Shown here: positions 7,633 to 17,062 of the stretch, piece by piece
Numbering within the stretch: the first letter of the stretch is position 1
Layout of the letters: each line of letters opens with the position of its first letter
Source of the DNA: Pseudomaricurvus sp. HS19
GTDB lineage: Bacteria; Pseudomonadota; Gammaproteobacteria; Pseudomonadales; Cellvibrionaceae
DNA length: 64,000 nucleotides
Reading direction: 5' to 3'
Assembly: GCF_009857815.1 (NCBI RefSeq)
Contig: NZ_WVVW01000001.1
Span: 1,240,001-1,304,000, forward strand
Notes under the pieces: generated by a model
Told to the model about the DNA's origin: nothing
The model's input: the letters and a program-made list of their open reading frames with translations, nothing else
The model's database searches: none
Translations under genes and position numbers: made by a program

Positions 7633-9018
7633 TCAGGTGCGCCTGAAAATAACCTCGGCCCTGAATCCGCTGCCGTTTTTCCAGGCCGACAGATGCAATT
7701 CGGCTCCATGCAGGTCCGCAATGCGTTTAACAATTGAGAGGCCCAGACCCACCCCCTGCTGGCTGTTTCCGGAACGACGGTAGAAGCGATCCGTCAGCAG
7801 GGCAAACTCGCCCTCCGGAATCACGCTGCAATCGTTGCAGATTTCCAGCACCACGTTTCGATCGCTGCCAGAGAGACGAACCTCTACCTGTCCCGGTGAA
7901 GGGGAATGATTGATGGCGTTAAGCAACAGGTTGCCCACCAGTATCTTCACCCACTCCGGATTGCCATCAATGATGCAGTCATCGTTCTGCAGATCCAGGT
8001 TGAATTCCAGCTCACGGTCTACCGCCAGGGCACCCAGATCGGCCACCACTTCCAGCAGCAGCTCCCCCAGCACCACCGGCTGAAGGGTGATCTGTTGCTC
8101 CGGATCCAGCCTGGCCAGCGTCAGCAGCTGCCTTACGGTATCGGTAGCGCGGCTGACGCGAGTAGAGATGCGTTCCAGCATCACCCGGGTATCGCCATCA
8201 CTGACGTGGCGCTGATGGCGCTGCACCTCCGCCTGAATTGCGGCCAGGGGTGTCTGCAACTCGTGGGCCGCGTTGGCAGTAAAGCGCTGCTCGTTATCCA
8301 GCGCCCGCTGCAGGCGATGCAACAGATCATTGAGAGAGGTAACAACCGGCTTCATCTCAGCTGGCACGTCCGCATCATCAATGACCTGTAAGGCAGACGG
8401 GCTTCGGGAAGCAATTTTCCTCGCCAGCGTATTCAGGGGTGCCAGGCCACGGTTGACCCCAAACACCAGGTACAGAATCACTACGGGAAGCACAATGATC
8501 AAGGGCAAGATGGTACGCCAGGCAGTCGCCACACCGAACTGATGGGCATGGGCCATATTAACGCCCACTGCTAACCAGACTTCGCTGCCGGGGTTAAATC
8601 GATACAGAACCCGCCACTCGGTGGTCACACCGTTATCGGTCAGGGATATGGTCTCGATACCCTCTCTCTCGCGCCGCGGGAATACCGGGGCGTCCACGCC
8701 CAGCACCGATTGGCTGCTTTTACCGAGCAGGTTTACGGCGATCTCCTGCCCCTGATTCCCCAATCCCCTGAGCCTCGAGATTTCCGCACCTGCATCAATC
8801 ATGGACTGACGCCGGAAGTATTCCAGAATCTCGTCGTCCCCGGACACAATATCGAAGATCGACTGGATCATATCCATATAGTGGTTGAGCTGCTGATCGA
8901 TCTGACTAATGACCAGGCTTTGTGCGTAGATGGCGGTAATGGCCGAAGAGATCGACCAGGTCACCAGCGAGAGAGTGAGGAGAATGGTAATGAGGCGGCG
9001 GCGCAGGGATATCAGCAT
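7633..9018 (-). CDS. Two-component sensor histidine kinase (QseC/PmrB-like)
   Basis: This 461-residue inner-membrane kinase has a transmembrane segment at about residues 10-32, a roughly 130-residue periplasmic sensor region, a second transmembrane helix near 168-187 and a HAMP linker. The HisKA helix carries the phospho-accepting His252 in AAHELQTPLAA. The HATPase domain has the N box NLLLNAINHS and the G box GVGLGLSIVKRIADLHGA. The ATG overlaps the TAA of the upstream response regulator by one base (TAATG), implying translational coupling. The signal is unknown. The adjacent lipoprotein glycosidase gene on the same strand hints at a link with carbohydrate sensing, but this is weak. Confidence 0.93.
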   Translation of the reverse strand: MLISLRRRLITILLTLSLVTWSISSAITAIYAQSLVISQIDQQLNHYMDMIQSIFDIVSGDDEILEYFRRQSMIDAGAEISRLRGLGNQGQEIAVNLLGKSSQSVLGVDAPVFPRREREGIETISLTDNGVTTEWRVLYRFNPGSEVWLAVGVNMAHAHQFGVATAWRTILPLIIVLPVVILYLVFGVNRGLAPLNTLARKIASRSPSALQVIDDADVPAEMKPVVTSLNDLLHRLQRALDNEQRFTANAAHELQTPLAAIQAEVQRHQRHVSDGDTRVMLERISTRVSRATDTVRQLLTLARLDPEQQITLQPVVLGELLLEVVADLGALAVDRELEFNLDLQNDDCIIDGNPEWVKILVGNLLLNAINHSPSPGQVEVRLSGSDRNVVLEICNDCSVIPEGEFALLTDRFYRRSGNSQQGVGLGLSIVKRIADLHGAELHLSAWKNGSGFRAEVIFRRT

Positions 9019-9671
9019 TACCTGAACCGGTACCCCACCCCGCGCAAGGTTTCAATGGCATCACGGCCGAAACGTTTGCGCAATCGGGATATATAGACCT
9101 CGATGGTGTTGGACTCTACCTCCTCCTGCCAGTTGTTGCTGGAATCCAGCAGTTGCGCTTTGGTGATAAAGCGCCCGCGGTTGCGCAGCAGTGTCTCGAG
9201 GATCGAGAACTCCTTCAGGGTCAGGTCGGCAATGGTCTCTCCACGGAAGGTGACCACCCGCGCGGCAGGATCAAGCTCAAGCTCACCGGAGATCAGGGTC
9301 GGCGCCTTGCTGCCCAGCCGTCGCAGCAATGAACGCATACGGGCGAAAAGCTCATCCATGTCAAAGGGTTTGGTAAGGTAATCATCGGCGCCGGCATCAA
9401 GTCCGGCCACCTTGTCACCAAGGGCGTCGCAGGCCGTCAACATCAGCACCGGGGTGTTGTCGCCCCCGCTGCGAAGCTGTTTCAGGATCTGCGTCCCCTC
9501 CAGTCCCGGTAAACGCTGATCCAGAATCACCAGGTCATACGGACTGGCCTTGAGCGCGGAAAGCACCTCTGCGCCACTGGTCAACCAATCCACTGCGTAG
9601 CCCTCTGCAGCCACAGCGGCCTGCACCGAGTCGCCCAGCAACAGATCATCTTCAACCAGCAGTACCCGCAC
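9018..9671 (-). CDS. OmpR-family response regulator
   Basis: This 217-residue DNA-binding response regulator has an N-terminal receiver domain with the acidic pair VEDD, the phosphoacceptor Asp51 in LVILDQRLPG, the conserved Thr in MLTA and the YLTKPF lysine. A C-terminal winged helix (LTLKEFSILETLLRN to YISRLRKRF and LRGVGYRF) follows. A GTG start at 9671 is chosen because AGAGGA lies about 8 bases upstream and MRVLLVEDD is the standard beginning; longer open frames to 9800 run into the glycosidase gene. It should be phosphorylated by the kinase at 7633-9018. Targets unknown. Confidence 0.93.
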   Translation of the reverse strand: MRVLLVEDDLLLGDSVQAAVAAEGYAVDWLTSGAEVLSALKASPYDLVILDQRLPGLEGTQILKQLRSGGDNTPVLMLTACDALGDKVAGLDAGADDYLTKPFDMDELFARMRSLLRRLGSKAPTLISGELELDPAARVVTFRGETIADLTLKEFSILETLLRNRGRFITKAQLLDSSNNWQEEVESNTIEVYISRLRKRFGRDAIETLRGVGYRFR

Positions 9672-9747
9672 CTGTCTATCCTCTGTCGCGCTCAGCCCGG
9701 CGACTACGGGCCGGGCCCTGTGGCCAGATACGCAGTTTACCCGCTGA

Positions 9748-12456
9748 TCACTGCCGGGTAATGGCAATGGCGGAAACAATTGCATCCCCGTCATTGCCAA
9801 TAAAATCCAGCGACAGCAAACCGTTGTCCACAGTCACACCGAAGGATGGCGTGGTGGCGGCAAAGGCCGCCCCCGCAGCGCGGGCGGGGCTGAAGTTCTC
9901 CAGCACCGCCACACCGTTGGCGTTGACGTTAAAACGGCGGCTCGCGGCTTTGGACTCATTGGGCTCCATGATGGACAGGGTCACCTGCCACTCACCATTG
10001 GGCAGCGGTAACTGGTAACTGAAGTTACCCTCACGATACGCCTGGTAGAGCTCCGGAGAATCCGTGCCCGCAACCGGCTTGGGCTGGCGGTTGTACATCA
10101 GGAACGGCACCACCGGCGCGGCTTTACCACCGCTGAAAAAGTTGTCCGAACCATAGCGGTTACCGTCGGCGGTCACAATACCACTGAGGCTGCCGACCAG
10201 GATGCGCAGGCCCTGCTCCGCATCCGGCGCGTTCCAGCTGACACTATCCTGCAGCAGCTGGCCGTCGATGGTGGCTTCCACCCGTACGCTGTTGGCACCG
10301 CTCTGCAGCGCCACACTGGACCAGACACAGATGCCATCCGTACAGGGAGCCTTGCCCAGTTCCTGTTCGTTCAGGAACAGGGTGGCTTCATCCGCGTTGC
10401 TGTACACACGTACGTCGACCACCGGGTAGGCGCGATCGGTGTAGCGACGGCTGGTGATGTATAGCACCGGCTCGTCCGACCAATTGGCCTTGTAGAAGTA
10501 GAAGGCATCCTTACGCTGCTTGTGGTCGTTGTGCACCAGCCCCTTGTCGTTGATGTTGACCGTCTCGCCCTCGGCCCGCTTGACGGAGTGGCTGCCGGCG
10601 GCGAAGTCAAACATGTTCCATATCCAGGTACCGAACAGATAGGGGCGCGCCTCGATCACCTTCCAGTTCTCTTCGTGATACCAGCTCTGGTACTCCTCCG
10701 GATGAGGACGTCCCTGCGGATTGATCGGCCCGCCCAGAGGGTTGTCGGTGTGCTGGGAAAAGGCACCACCGGCACCGTATTCACTGACACCGAGTGGTTG
10801 ATCAGGGTACTCGGCGTGAAACTGATCCAGCATCTCACCCATGGTCGCGGGATCACCGTAGTACCAGCCATAGTAGCGGTTGAAGGCCGTCACCGAAGTC
10901 GCCCCCACCAGGTCTTCCATACCCGGCACTGCGATCGGTGTCGCCTTGCAGCAATCGGCGTAGGCCGTCACCCGGCCGCTGTCATCTTCACGCAGGGCCA
11001 GTTCACTGAGAGATTCCAGAAACTCCCGGGCCTGAGTCAGTTCACCCTTACCGCGCTGGCGTCGTACATTCACCAGATTGCCCACATCCACCTCGTTGCC
11101 CACAGCCCAGATGACAATGGAGGGGTGGTTGTAGTTCTGACGGATCAGTTCCACCAATTGGCTTTCAGCGTTGGCCACCAGTTCCGCCGACGGGCGCGCC
11201 GCGTGCGTGATCGAGGTTTCATGGGTATAGGGCAGTTCCGCCCACACGATCATACCGGTCCGATCCGCGGCGTCGTTCCACTCCGGGGCGTGCTGATAGT
11301 GGGCCTGGCGGACGGAGTTGATGCCCATTTCCGCCATGGTCGCCATGTCTTCAATATGGTCCTCAGGCGCCAACGCCCAGCCCTTGCCCTGCCGGTCCTG
11401 ATGACGGGAGGCACCCAGCAGACGCAGCGGGGAACCGTTGAGGATAAAACCTTTATCGGCATCAAAGGCGAACTGGCGCACACCCAATGGTTGCTCAACG
11501 CGATCCAGCAGCTGCTGGTCCGCCACCACATCAACCGTCACCCGATAGAGATAGGGGTCCTGACGTCCGTTCCACAAGCGCGGCTTGTCCAGCTGCAAGA
11601 GACTGTTCACCTCCACCACCGACGCTGGCTGCACGCTCACCGGCGTGGTCAATGTCGCCACCGCCGCGTCGTCAGCATCCGTAATAGTGACCACCAGCGA
11701 CACGTCGCGGGTTTGCCGGGCGGCATTGCGTACGCGGGTTTTCACATCCACCGTGGCCAAGTCGTCAGCCACCGTCGGCGTCTTGATATATACCCCGGGT
11801 CCACCGTGATCCAGCAGGTCAATCTGCACATCAGAAGTCGTAATCAGGGAGACGTTGCGATAGATACCACCGAAGAGGAAATAGTCTCCTCCCAGCGGCA
11901 GTACGTGCTCGGTACTGCTGCCTGGAGCGGAGACACTGTTGTCGGCCTTCACCACCAGCAGGTTGTCACCGGCCTGCAAGGCGCCACTGACATCGAAACG
12001 GAAGCGCGAGTAGGCCCCCTTATGCTCTCCCAGCCGCTGCCCGTTGAGCCAGACCTCGGCGATAGTAGCCACAGCATCAAACTCAAGATAGGAGCGGTTC
12101 TGGTCGTCTGCTTCGCTGGCAACAAATTTCAGCCGGTACCAGGCGACACCACGATCACTGTTGGCGTCCGGGCCCTCTTCCAGATCGTAGCTGCCCACCC
12201 GGTTCCAGGTGTGCGGCACAGCAACTGACTGCCAGCCGCTATCATCAAAGTCCGGGGCCAGTACCCCTTCACCGACGTCACCGTACTGAAAGCGCCACCC
12301 CTCGGTCAGCAGCCGGGTTTCACGGGGGCTCTCTGCAGCGACGTCGGAAGACGTGCCTGAAACCCCGATGGCATCGGTATTACTCGTGTCTGAACCGCAG
12401 GAGGAGATCGATAGGGCCGTGGCGACCAAGGCGCCCAGAAATAGCAGCTTTTTCAA
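9748..12456 (-). CDS. Glycoside hydrolase family 2 lipoprotein (beta-galactosidase-like)
   Basis: This 902-residue protein begins with a lipoprotein signal peptide, with Cys20 after SISS, and then shows the GH2 order: sugar-binding jelly roll (about 50-205), immunoglobulin-like domain (about 210-325) and TIM barrel (about 330-640). The acid/base is probably Glu455 in AVGNEVD and the nucleophile Glu559 in GVSEYGAGG. The tail contains a beta domain and a malectin-like region (about 790-900). Its lipid anchor would place it at the envelope, acting on imported or surface oligosaccharides. GH2 covers beta-galactosidases, beta-mannosidases and beta-glucuronidases, and the substrate cannot be fixed. 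The two-component genes lie immediately downstream. Confidence 0.9.
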   Translation of the reverse strand: MKKLLFLGALVATALSISSCGSDTSNTDAIGVSGTSSDVAAESPRETRLLTEGWRFQYGDVGEGVLAPDFDDSGWQSVAVPHTWNRVGSYDLEEGPDANSDRGVAWYRLKFVASEADDQNRSYLEFDAVATIAEVWLNGQRLGEHKGAYSRFRFDVSGALQAGDNLLVVKADNSVSAPGSSTEHVLPLGGDYFLFGGIYRNVSLITTSDVQIDLLDHGGPGVYIKTPTVADDLATVDVKTRVRNAARQTRDVSLVVTITDADDAAVATLTTPVSVQPASVVEVNSLLQLDKPRLWNGRQDPYLYRVTVDVVADQQLLDRVEQPLGVRQFAFDADKGFILNGSPLRLLGASRHQDRQGKGWALAPEDHIEDMATMAEMGINSVRQAHYQHAPEWNDAADRTGMIVWAELPYTHETSITHAARPSAELVANAESQLVELIRQNYNHPSIVIWAVGNEVDVGNLVNVRRQRGKGELTQAREFLESLSELALREDDSGRVTAYADCCKATPIAVPGMEDLVGATSVTAFNRYYGWYYGDPATMGEMLDQFHAEYPDQPLGVSEYGAGGAFSQHTDNPLGGPINPQGRPHPEEYQSWYHEENWKVIEARPYLFGTWIWNMFDFAAGSHSVKRAEGETVNINDKGLVHNDHKQRKDAFYFYKANWSDEPVLYITSRRYTDRAYPVVDVRVYSNADEATLFLNEQELGKAPCTDGICVWSSVALQSGANSVRVEATIDGQLLQDSVSWNAPDAEQGLRILVGSLSGIVTADGNRYGSDNFFSGGKAAPVVPFLMYNRQPKPVAGTDSPELYQAYREGNFSYQLPLPNGEWQVTLSIMEPNESKAASRRFNVNANGVAVLENFSPARAAGAAFAATTPSFGVTVDNGLLSLDFIGNDGDAIVSAIAITRQ

Positions 12457-12730
12457 AACAATTTACCCTTGTTATTGTTAAACCCGGATTCCTGGAGAAA
12501 CCCGTACACACTGTGCCCGCTGACAGTCAGGCCTGACCGGCCATTGTCCCATGGAAAGCTGAAACGAAGCTGAAACGAGGCACTACGGCAATTGCCCAAG
12601 CCATCAGCCGCTCATCTGCCCGACCAAGTATAGAACAACGGGATTACATCCCCCGCTCCCGCTTCGCCTTGTGGCCCATACGGTAAAAGATTGTTACTTT
12701 AGCGGCAGCTCCACACCGGGTCGAATTTTC

Positions 12731-14617
12731 ATGACGGACTTCCTGTTACTGACATTTATCTTTCTCGTCGCCGGCATTGTCGCTGTACCACTGGCTTCAC
12801 GCTTTGCCCTCGGCTCTGTCCTGGGCTACCTGATCGCCGGTATCGCCATCAGCCCCCTGCTGGCATTGCTCAGTGTCGACGTTGAAGCGATCCAGCATTT
12901 TGCCGAGTTCGGCGTGGTAATGATGCTGTTTCTGGTGGGACTGGAGCTGGATCCCAAAACCCTCTGGGCCATGCGCACACGCCTCATTGGCCTGGGTGGT
13001 GGACAGGTTATTGTCACGACACTGGTGGTAATGGGTGCGGGCATACTGCTGGGCCACAGCTGGTCCATTGCCCTTGTCATCGGTCTCGTGCTCGCCCTCT
13101 CCTCCACAGCGATTGTGTTACAGACGCTGACGGAAAAGGGGCTGCTCAAATCCGACGGTGGCCAGGCCTCGTTTGCCGTCCTGCTGGCCCAGGATATCGC
13201 CGTCATTCCCATGCTCGCCCTGATCCCACTGCTGGCACTGCCGGAGCTGGTGCAGGCGATTGCGCAAACTGCCAGTGAGCTGCCCTCAGCCACTCACGAC
13301 AGCTTCAGCCTGGTCGAAGGGCTCAATAACTGGCAGACGGCACTGGTGACGGTTGTCGCCGTCGCGCTGGTGGTTCTGGTGGGCAGTTACCTGACCGCGC
13401 CGGTGTTCCGCTTTGTGGCCATGGCCCGGCTGCGTGAGCTGTTTACCGCAGCCGCCCTCATGTTTGTTATTGCCATTGCCTTGCTCATGTCACTGGTGGG
13501 CCTGTCTCCGGCTCTGGGTACGTTTATCGCCGGGGTGGTCCTGGCCAACTCCCGCTATCGCCATGAACTGGGCAGCAATATCGGCCCTTTCAAGGGCTTG
13601 TTGCTGGGACTGTTTTTTATCACCGTGGGTGCGAGCATCGATTTCCACCTCCTGAATGAGAACCTGCTTTTAATTATCGGCCTGACCCTTGGGCTGATGG
13701 CCTTAAAAGGTTTGGTACTGTTTGTTCTGGCGGCGCTGTTCAGGATACGCGGCAGTGACAAATGGCTGCTCGCCCTCGGGCTCTCCCAGGCCGGTGAATT
13801 CGGCTTTGTATTGCTGGCATTCTCGGTCAGCAATGGGGTACTTCCCGCCGCATTGGGGGATCAGCTGTTGCTGGTGGTGGCGCTGTCTATGTTACTGACA
13901 CCCCTGCTGTTTATTTTCTATGACAGGGTCATCGCCAGACTCTATTGCAGCGGGCAGCAGAGGCAAGCCGACACGCTACCCGACGATGCCCGGATTATTA
14001 TTGCCGGCTCCGGTCGCGTCGGTGGGCTGGTGGACCGGATTCTGAGATCTGCCGGTTTCGAAACCACAGTTATCGATTTCAGCGCGGATCGGCTGGATGC
14101 CCTGGAAGCCTTTGGCGTCAGGACCTATTTTGGCGATGCCACCCGTCCCGACCTGCTCTATTCGGCCGGCATTGATAAAGCCACACTGCTGGTGGTCGCG
14201 TTGGACGATCCGGAGCAGATCGCCACCCTGGTCCAGCACGTGATCGGTAACTACCCTCATGTGCACGTCCTCGCCCGTGCCGTGGACAGGCACCACGTCT
14301 ATGACCTCTACGCCTATGGTTGTCGGGACATAGTGCGGGAAACCCACGACAGCAGCCTGCGCATGGGACGCTCCGCCTTTGAGGCCCTGGGGATCCCCAA
14401 AAAAACCGCTGCAAAAATGGTGGAGGTCTTCAACGACTCCGACAGGGTAATCATGGAGGCCATGGCCGATGCCTATAAGATCGGAATTCCCACCCATGAG
14501 AACCCCGAGTATGTCGCACGGCTGCGGGAAGTCAGGGACGTACTGGAACCTGAGGTGGAAGCCAAAATGCGGGCAATCCGCGAAGGAGATACTTCGCTGA
14601 ACTCTGCCCCGGGCTGA
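12731..14617 (+). CDS. CPA2/Kef-type monovalent cation:proton antiporter with TrkA-N domain
   Basis: This protein has about twelve transmembrane segments from the start to residue ~395, including VLGYLIAGIAISPLL and LSSTAIVLQTL (the conserved ST-containing loop of Kef/CPA2 exchangers) and QAGEFGFVLLAFS. A cytoplasmic Rossmann-type TrkA-N domain follows, with IIIAGSGRVGGLV, binding NAD(H) or other nucleotides. It should exchange K+ or Na+ for protons. The ATG at 12731 is preferred over an upstream start at 12671 because MTDFLLLTFIFLVAG is a natural beginning; the ribosome-binding site is weak. It stands alone, divergent from the glycosidase gene. KefB/KefC-like, but assignment to either is not possible. 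Confidence 0.9.
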   Translation: MTDFLLLTFIFLVAGIVAVPLASRFALGSVLGYLIAGIAISPLLALLSVDVEAIQHFAEFGVVMMLFLVGLELDPKTLWAMRTRLIGLGGGQVIVTTLVVMGAGILLGHSWSIALVIGLVLALSSTAIVLQTLTEKGLLKSDGGQASFAVLLAQDIAVIPMLALIPLLALPELVQAIAQTASELPSATHDSFSLVEGLNNWQTALVTVVAVALVVLVGSYLTAPVFRFVAMARLRELFTAAALMFVIAIALLMSLVGLSPALGTFIAGVVLANSRYRHELGSNIGPFKGLLLGLFFITVGASIDFHLLNENLLLIIGLTLGLMALKGLVLFVLAALFRIRGSDKWLLALGLSQAGEFGFVLLAFSVSNGVLPAALGDQLLLVVALSMLLTPLLFIFYDRVIARLYCSGQQRQADTLPDDARIIIAGSGRVGGLVDRILRSAGFETTVIDFSADRLDALEAFGVRTYFGDATRPDLLYSAGIDKATLLVVALDDPEQIATLVQHVIGNYPHVHVLARAVDRHHVYDLYAYGCRDIVRETHDSSLRMGRSAFEALGIPKKTAAKMVEVFNDSDRVIMEAMADAYKIGIPTHENPEYVARLREVRDVLEPEVEAKMRAIREGDTSLNSAPG

Positions 14618-14711
14618 TATCGGAGCTAATGAATGTGACTCGCCGCCGGGCACTGGTTTGCACCGCGGTACAACTGACAAGTATTTGAGACTGCTGTTAA
14701 TCAGAATAAAA

Positions 14712-14763
14712 AAAGCCGGAGCTGCGGGGTTGAACTGACCACCACGCACCCGGCTTTCTTTTA
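14712..14763. terminator. Bidirectional intrinsic terminator
   Basis: AAAGCCGG (14712-14719) pairs with CCGGCTTT (14750-14757) across a long GC-rich loop. An A run precedes the left arm and TTTCTTTT follows the right arm. It lies between the convergent antiporter and phosphotransferase genes and could serve both. Confidence 0.65.
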
Positions 14764-14779
14764 GCTCGCCTGCCAGCTA

Positions 14780-15808
14780 CTACAACAACTCCAGCGCCTG
14801 CTCTGCCAACGGCCGTACCAGCGCCCCCATCTGCAAGGCCTTGTCACTGGAGGCATTCCCCTGCAGGGCGCGCTTTTTAACTCCCTGCAAAATGGCGGCA
14901 AAGCGGAAGAAACTGAACACTAAATAGAAGTTCCAGTTGTCGACTTTCTCCAGCCCCATACGTTCACAATAGAGCGCGACGTACTCCTCCTCCGACGGAA
15001 TACCCAGCGCCTGCCGGTCGAGACCACCCAGCCCCGGCATAACACCACCGTGGGGCATACGCAGCTGCATACACTGGTAGGCGAGATCGGCAAACGGGTG
15101 ACCGAGGGTAGAAAGTTCCCAGTCCACCAGCGCCAATACTTCCGGCCTGGCATGATGAAACATCATGTTGTCGAGACGGAAGTCACCGTGTACCAGTGCC
15201 ACCCGGCCATCATCCGCTGGCGTATGGTCCGGTAACCATTGCAGCAGGGTTTCCATCGCCTCAATGGTTTCGGTTTCGGAATCCCGGTACTGGCGGCTCC
15301 AGCGATTCACCTGACGCTCAAAGTAGTTGCCCGGTTTGCCGTAATCACCCAGGCCCACCGCCCCAACGTCCACGGAGTGCAGCGCGGCCAGCACCCGGTT
15401 CATCTCCCGGTAGATGGCGCTGCGGCTCTCCGGTGTCTCCCCTGGCAGCGAGGGATCCCACATAACCCGTCCATCCACGAACTCCATCAGGTAGAACATG
15501 CTGCCGATGACGCTGTCGTCTTCACACAGGTGATAGGCTTTCGCCACCGGCACTTCAGTATCCGCCAGGGCAGCGATGACACGGTACTCCCGGTCAACCG
15601 CATGGGCGGATTTCAACAGCTCTCCGGAAGGCTTGCGGCGCAAAACATAACGGCCACTGGCGGCAGTAATTTTGTAGGTCGGGTTTGACTGCCCGCCAGC
15701 AAATTTCTCCGCCTCGATCGGACCACAAAACCCCTCCACATGCTGTTCGAGATACGCAGACAGCGCTTCTGTATCAAGCTCAAATACGCTCTTTTCGCTA
15801 TTGGCCAT
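14780..15808 (-). CDS. Phosphotransferase family protein (ACAD10/11 APH-domain-like, LvaA-like)
   Basis: This 342-residue aminoglycoside-phosphotransferase-fold kinase has the Brenner motif HGDFRLDN (His207, Asp209, Asn214) and the metal-binding segment VDWELSTLGHP (Asp229, Glu231). KFAGGQSNPTYKI is the glycine-rich nucleotide loop. This signature is that of the kinase domain of animal ACAD10/11 and of bacterial LvaA, not of antibiotic-resistance enzymes. In those systems the kinase phosphorylates the 4-hydroxyl of a hydroxyacyl-CoA so that a partner dehydrogenase-fold enzyme can eliminate phosphate. The gene sits 15 bases after an acyl-CoA dehydrogenase of the matching type, which supports that pathway. 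Substrate chain length unknown. Confidence 0.88.
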   Translation of the reverse strand: MANSEKSVFELDTEALSAYLEQHVEGFCGPIEAEKFAGGQSNPTYKITAASGRYVLRRKPSGELLKSAHAVDREYRVIAALADTEVPVAKAYHLCEDDSVIGSMFYLMEFVDGRVMWDPSLPGETPESRSAIYREMNRVLAALHSVDVGAVGLGDYGKPGNYFERQVNRWSRQYRDSETETIEAMETLLQWLPDHTPADDGRVALVHGDFRLDNMMFHHARPEVLALVDWELSTLGHPFADLAYQCMQLRMPHGGVMPGLGGLDRQALGIPSEEEYVALYCERMGLEKVDNWNFYLVFSFFRFAAILQGVKKRALQGNASSDKALQMGALVRPLAEQALELL

Positions 15809-15823
15809 GGTGGTAACTCCCGG

Positions 15824-17047
15824 TCAGACCTTGGCGTAGCGATCAATGATCTGCTTGCCCAGTGCCATCTGGTGCACCTGGTCAGGACCATCTGCCTGCC
15901 GGCACCAGCGCGCGTAGTTGAAAGCTTCCGCCATGCAGTAATCTTCGGTGAGTCCGCCCGCACCGTGCATCTGCATGCAGCGGTCAATGACGTTCTGCAC
16001 CAGCAACGGAATGGTGGTCTTGGTAGCGGCAATCATATCGATGGATGCCGGCACCCCCTGGGTGTCAATCTTGTGACAGGTTTTCAGCACCAGCAGCCGG
16101 GCCATTTCAATTTCGGAAAAGCTGCGCGAAATCTCTTCCCGGATCGACTGGTGCTTGCTCAGTTTGCGGCCAAATGTTTCCCGCTCTTCCACTCGCTTGC
16201 AGGCCAGCTCAAGAGATCGCTGCGCAGAGCCAATCAGACGCATACAGTGGTGCATGCGGCCCGGGCCAAGACGGCTCTGGGCGATCTCAAAACCACGGCC
16301 TTCACCCAGCAATACGTTCTCCAGCGGTACGCGCACGTCCTCCAGCACGATCTCCGCGTGGCCAATGGGAGCGTCGTCATATCCCAGCGTGGTGAGCGGG
16401 CGGATAATCTTCAGGCCCGGCGTGCCCTTCGGTACCAGCACCTGTGTCTGCTGCAGGTGGCGGCTGGGGTTATCGGGATCGGACTTGCCCATAACGATAA
16501 AGATTTGGGTGCGCTCATTCATGGCATTGGTGATAAACCACTTGCGCCCGTTAAGTACCCACTCGTCGCCCTCCTTGCGGATCTGCAACTGCACATTGGT
16601 GGCATCACTGGACGCCACCTGCGGCTCGGTCATGGCGTAGGATGAACGAATCTCACCCTCCAGCAACGGCTTCAGCCACTGTTCCTTCTGCGCGGCGGTA
16701 CCGAAGTTCATCAGCACCTCCATGTTGCCGGTATCCGGAGCGTTGCAGTTAAACACTTCCGGCGACCACACCACCCGTCCCATCTCTTCGGCCAAAGGTG
16801 CATAGTCAAAGAATGAGAGCCCACCGTGATCGCAGTATTCGGCGTGATCTTCCGGCACAAACAGGTTCCACAGACCGGCGGCACGCGCCTTGCCCTTGAG
16901 CTCATCCATCAGCGGCAATGCAGCAAAACGGTTGCTGGCATTGTGCAGCTGTTCCGCATAGGCCTGCTCATTAGGGTAGATATTCTCGTCCATAAAGGTT
17001 TTGAGACGAGCCAGCAACTGCCGGGATTTTTCGCTGTGTTGGTACAT
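15824..17047 (-). CDS. Acyl-CoA dehydrogenase, ACAD10/11-like (LvaC-like)
   Basis: This 407-residue flavoprotein has the acyl-CoA dehydrogenase fold, with YAMTEPQVASSDATN (FAD/acyl-CoA-binding loop), NGRKWFITNA and the C-terminal helix region MHGAGGLTEDYCM. The segment RQADGPDQVHQM matches ACAD10/11-type enzymes; the usual catalytic-glutamate YEGT motif of MCAD is not present. In this subfamily the protein converts 4-phosphohydroxyacyl-CoA to the enoyl-CoA. The adjacent kinase-like gene at 14780-15808 and a histidine phosphatase upstream are on the same strand with 15-base gaps, so this is an operon. Activity is inferred from family and context. Confidence 0.9.
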   Translation of the reverse strand: MYQHSEKSRQLLARLKTFMDENIYPNEQAYAEQLHNASNRFAALPLMDELKGKARAAGLWNLFVPEDHAEYCDHGGLSFFDYAPLAEEMGRVVWSPEVFNCNAPDTGNMEVLMNFGTAAQKEQWLKPLLEGEIRSSYAMTEPQVASSDATNVQLQIRKEGDEWVLNGRKWFITNAMNERTQIFIVMGKSDPDNPSRHLQQTQVLVPKGTPGLKIIRPLTTLGYDDAPIGHAEIVLEDVRVPLENVLLGEGRGFEIAQSRLGPGRMHHCMRLIGSAQRSLELACKRVEERETFGRKLSKHQSIREEISRSFSEIEMARLLVLKTCHKIDTQGVPASIDMIAATKTTIPLLVQNVIDRCMQMHGAGGLTEDYCMAEAFNYARWCRQADGPDQVHQMALGKQIIDRYAKV

Positions 17048-17062
17048 TAGGCGTCCTCTGAA

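Noticed and set aside
7452-7646. Short plus-strand ORF in the gap before the sensor kinase
   Set aside because: No domain, no ribosome-binding site, and it ends inside the sensor kinase gene.
9695-9716. GCCCGGC/GCCGGGC hairpin as terminator of the GH2 gene
   Set aside because: It is a perfect 7-base stem but has no following U tract on the minus strand, and it lies just before the response regulator start, so termination is not supported.
10522-12228. Long plus-strand frame opposite the GH2 gene
   Set aside because: Antisense to a clear GH2 enzyme with intact catalytic residues; no domain visible.
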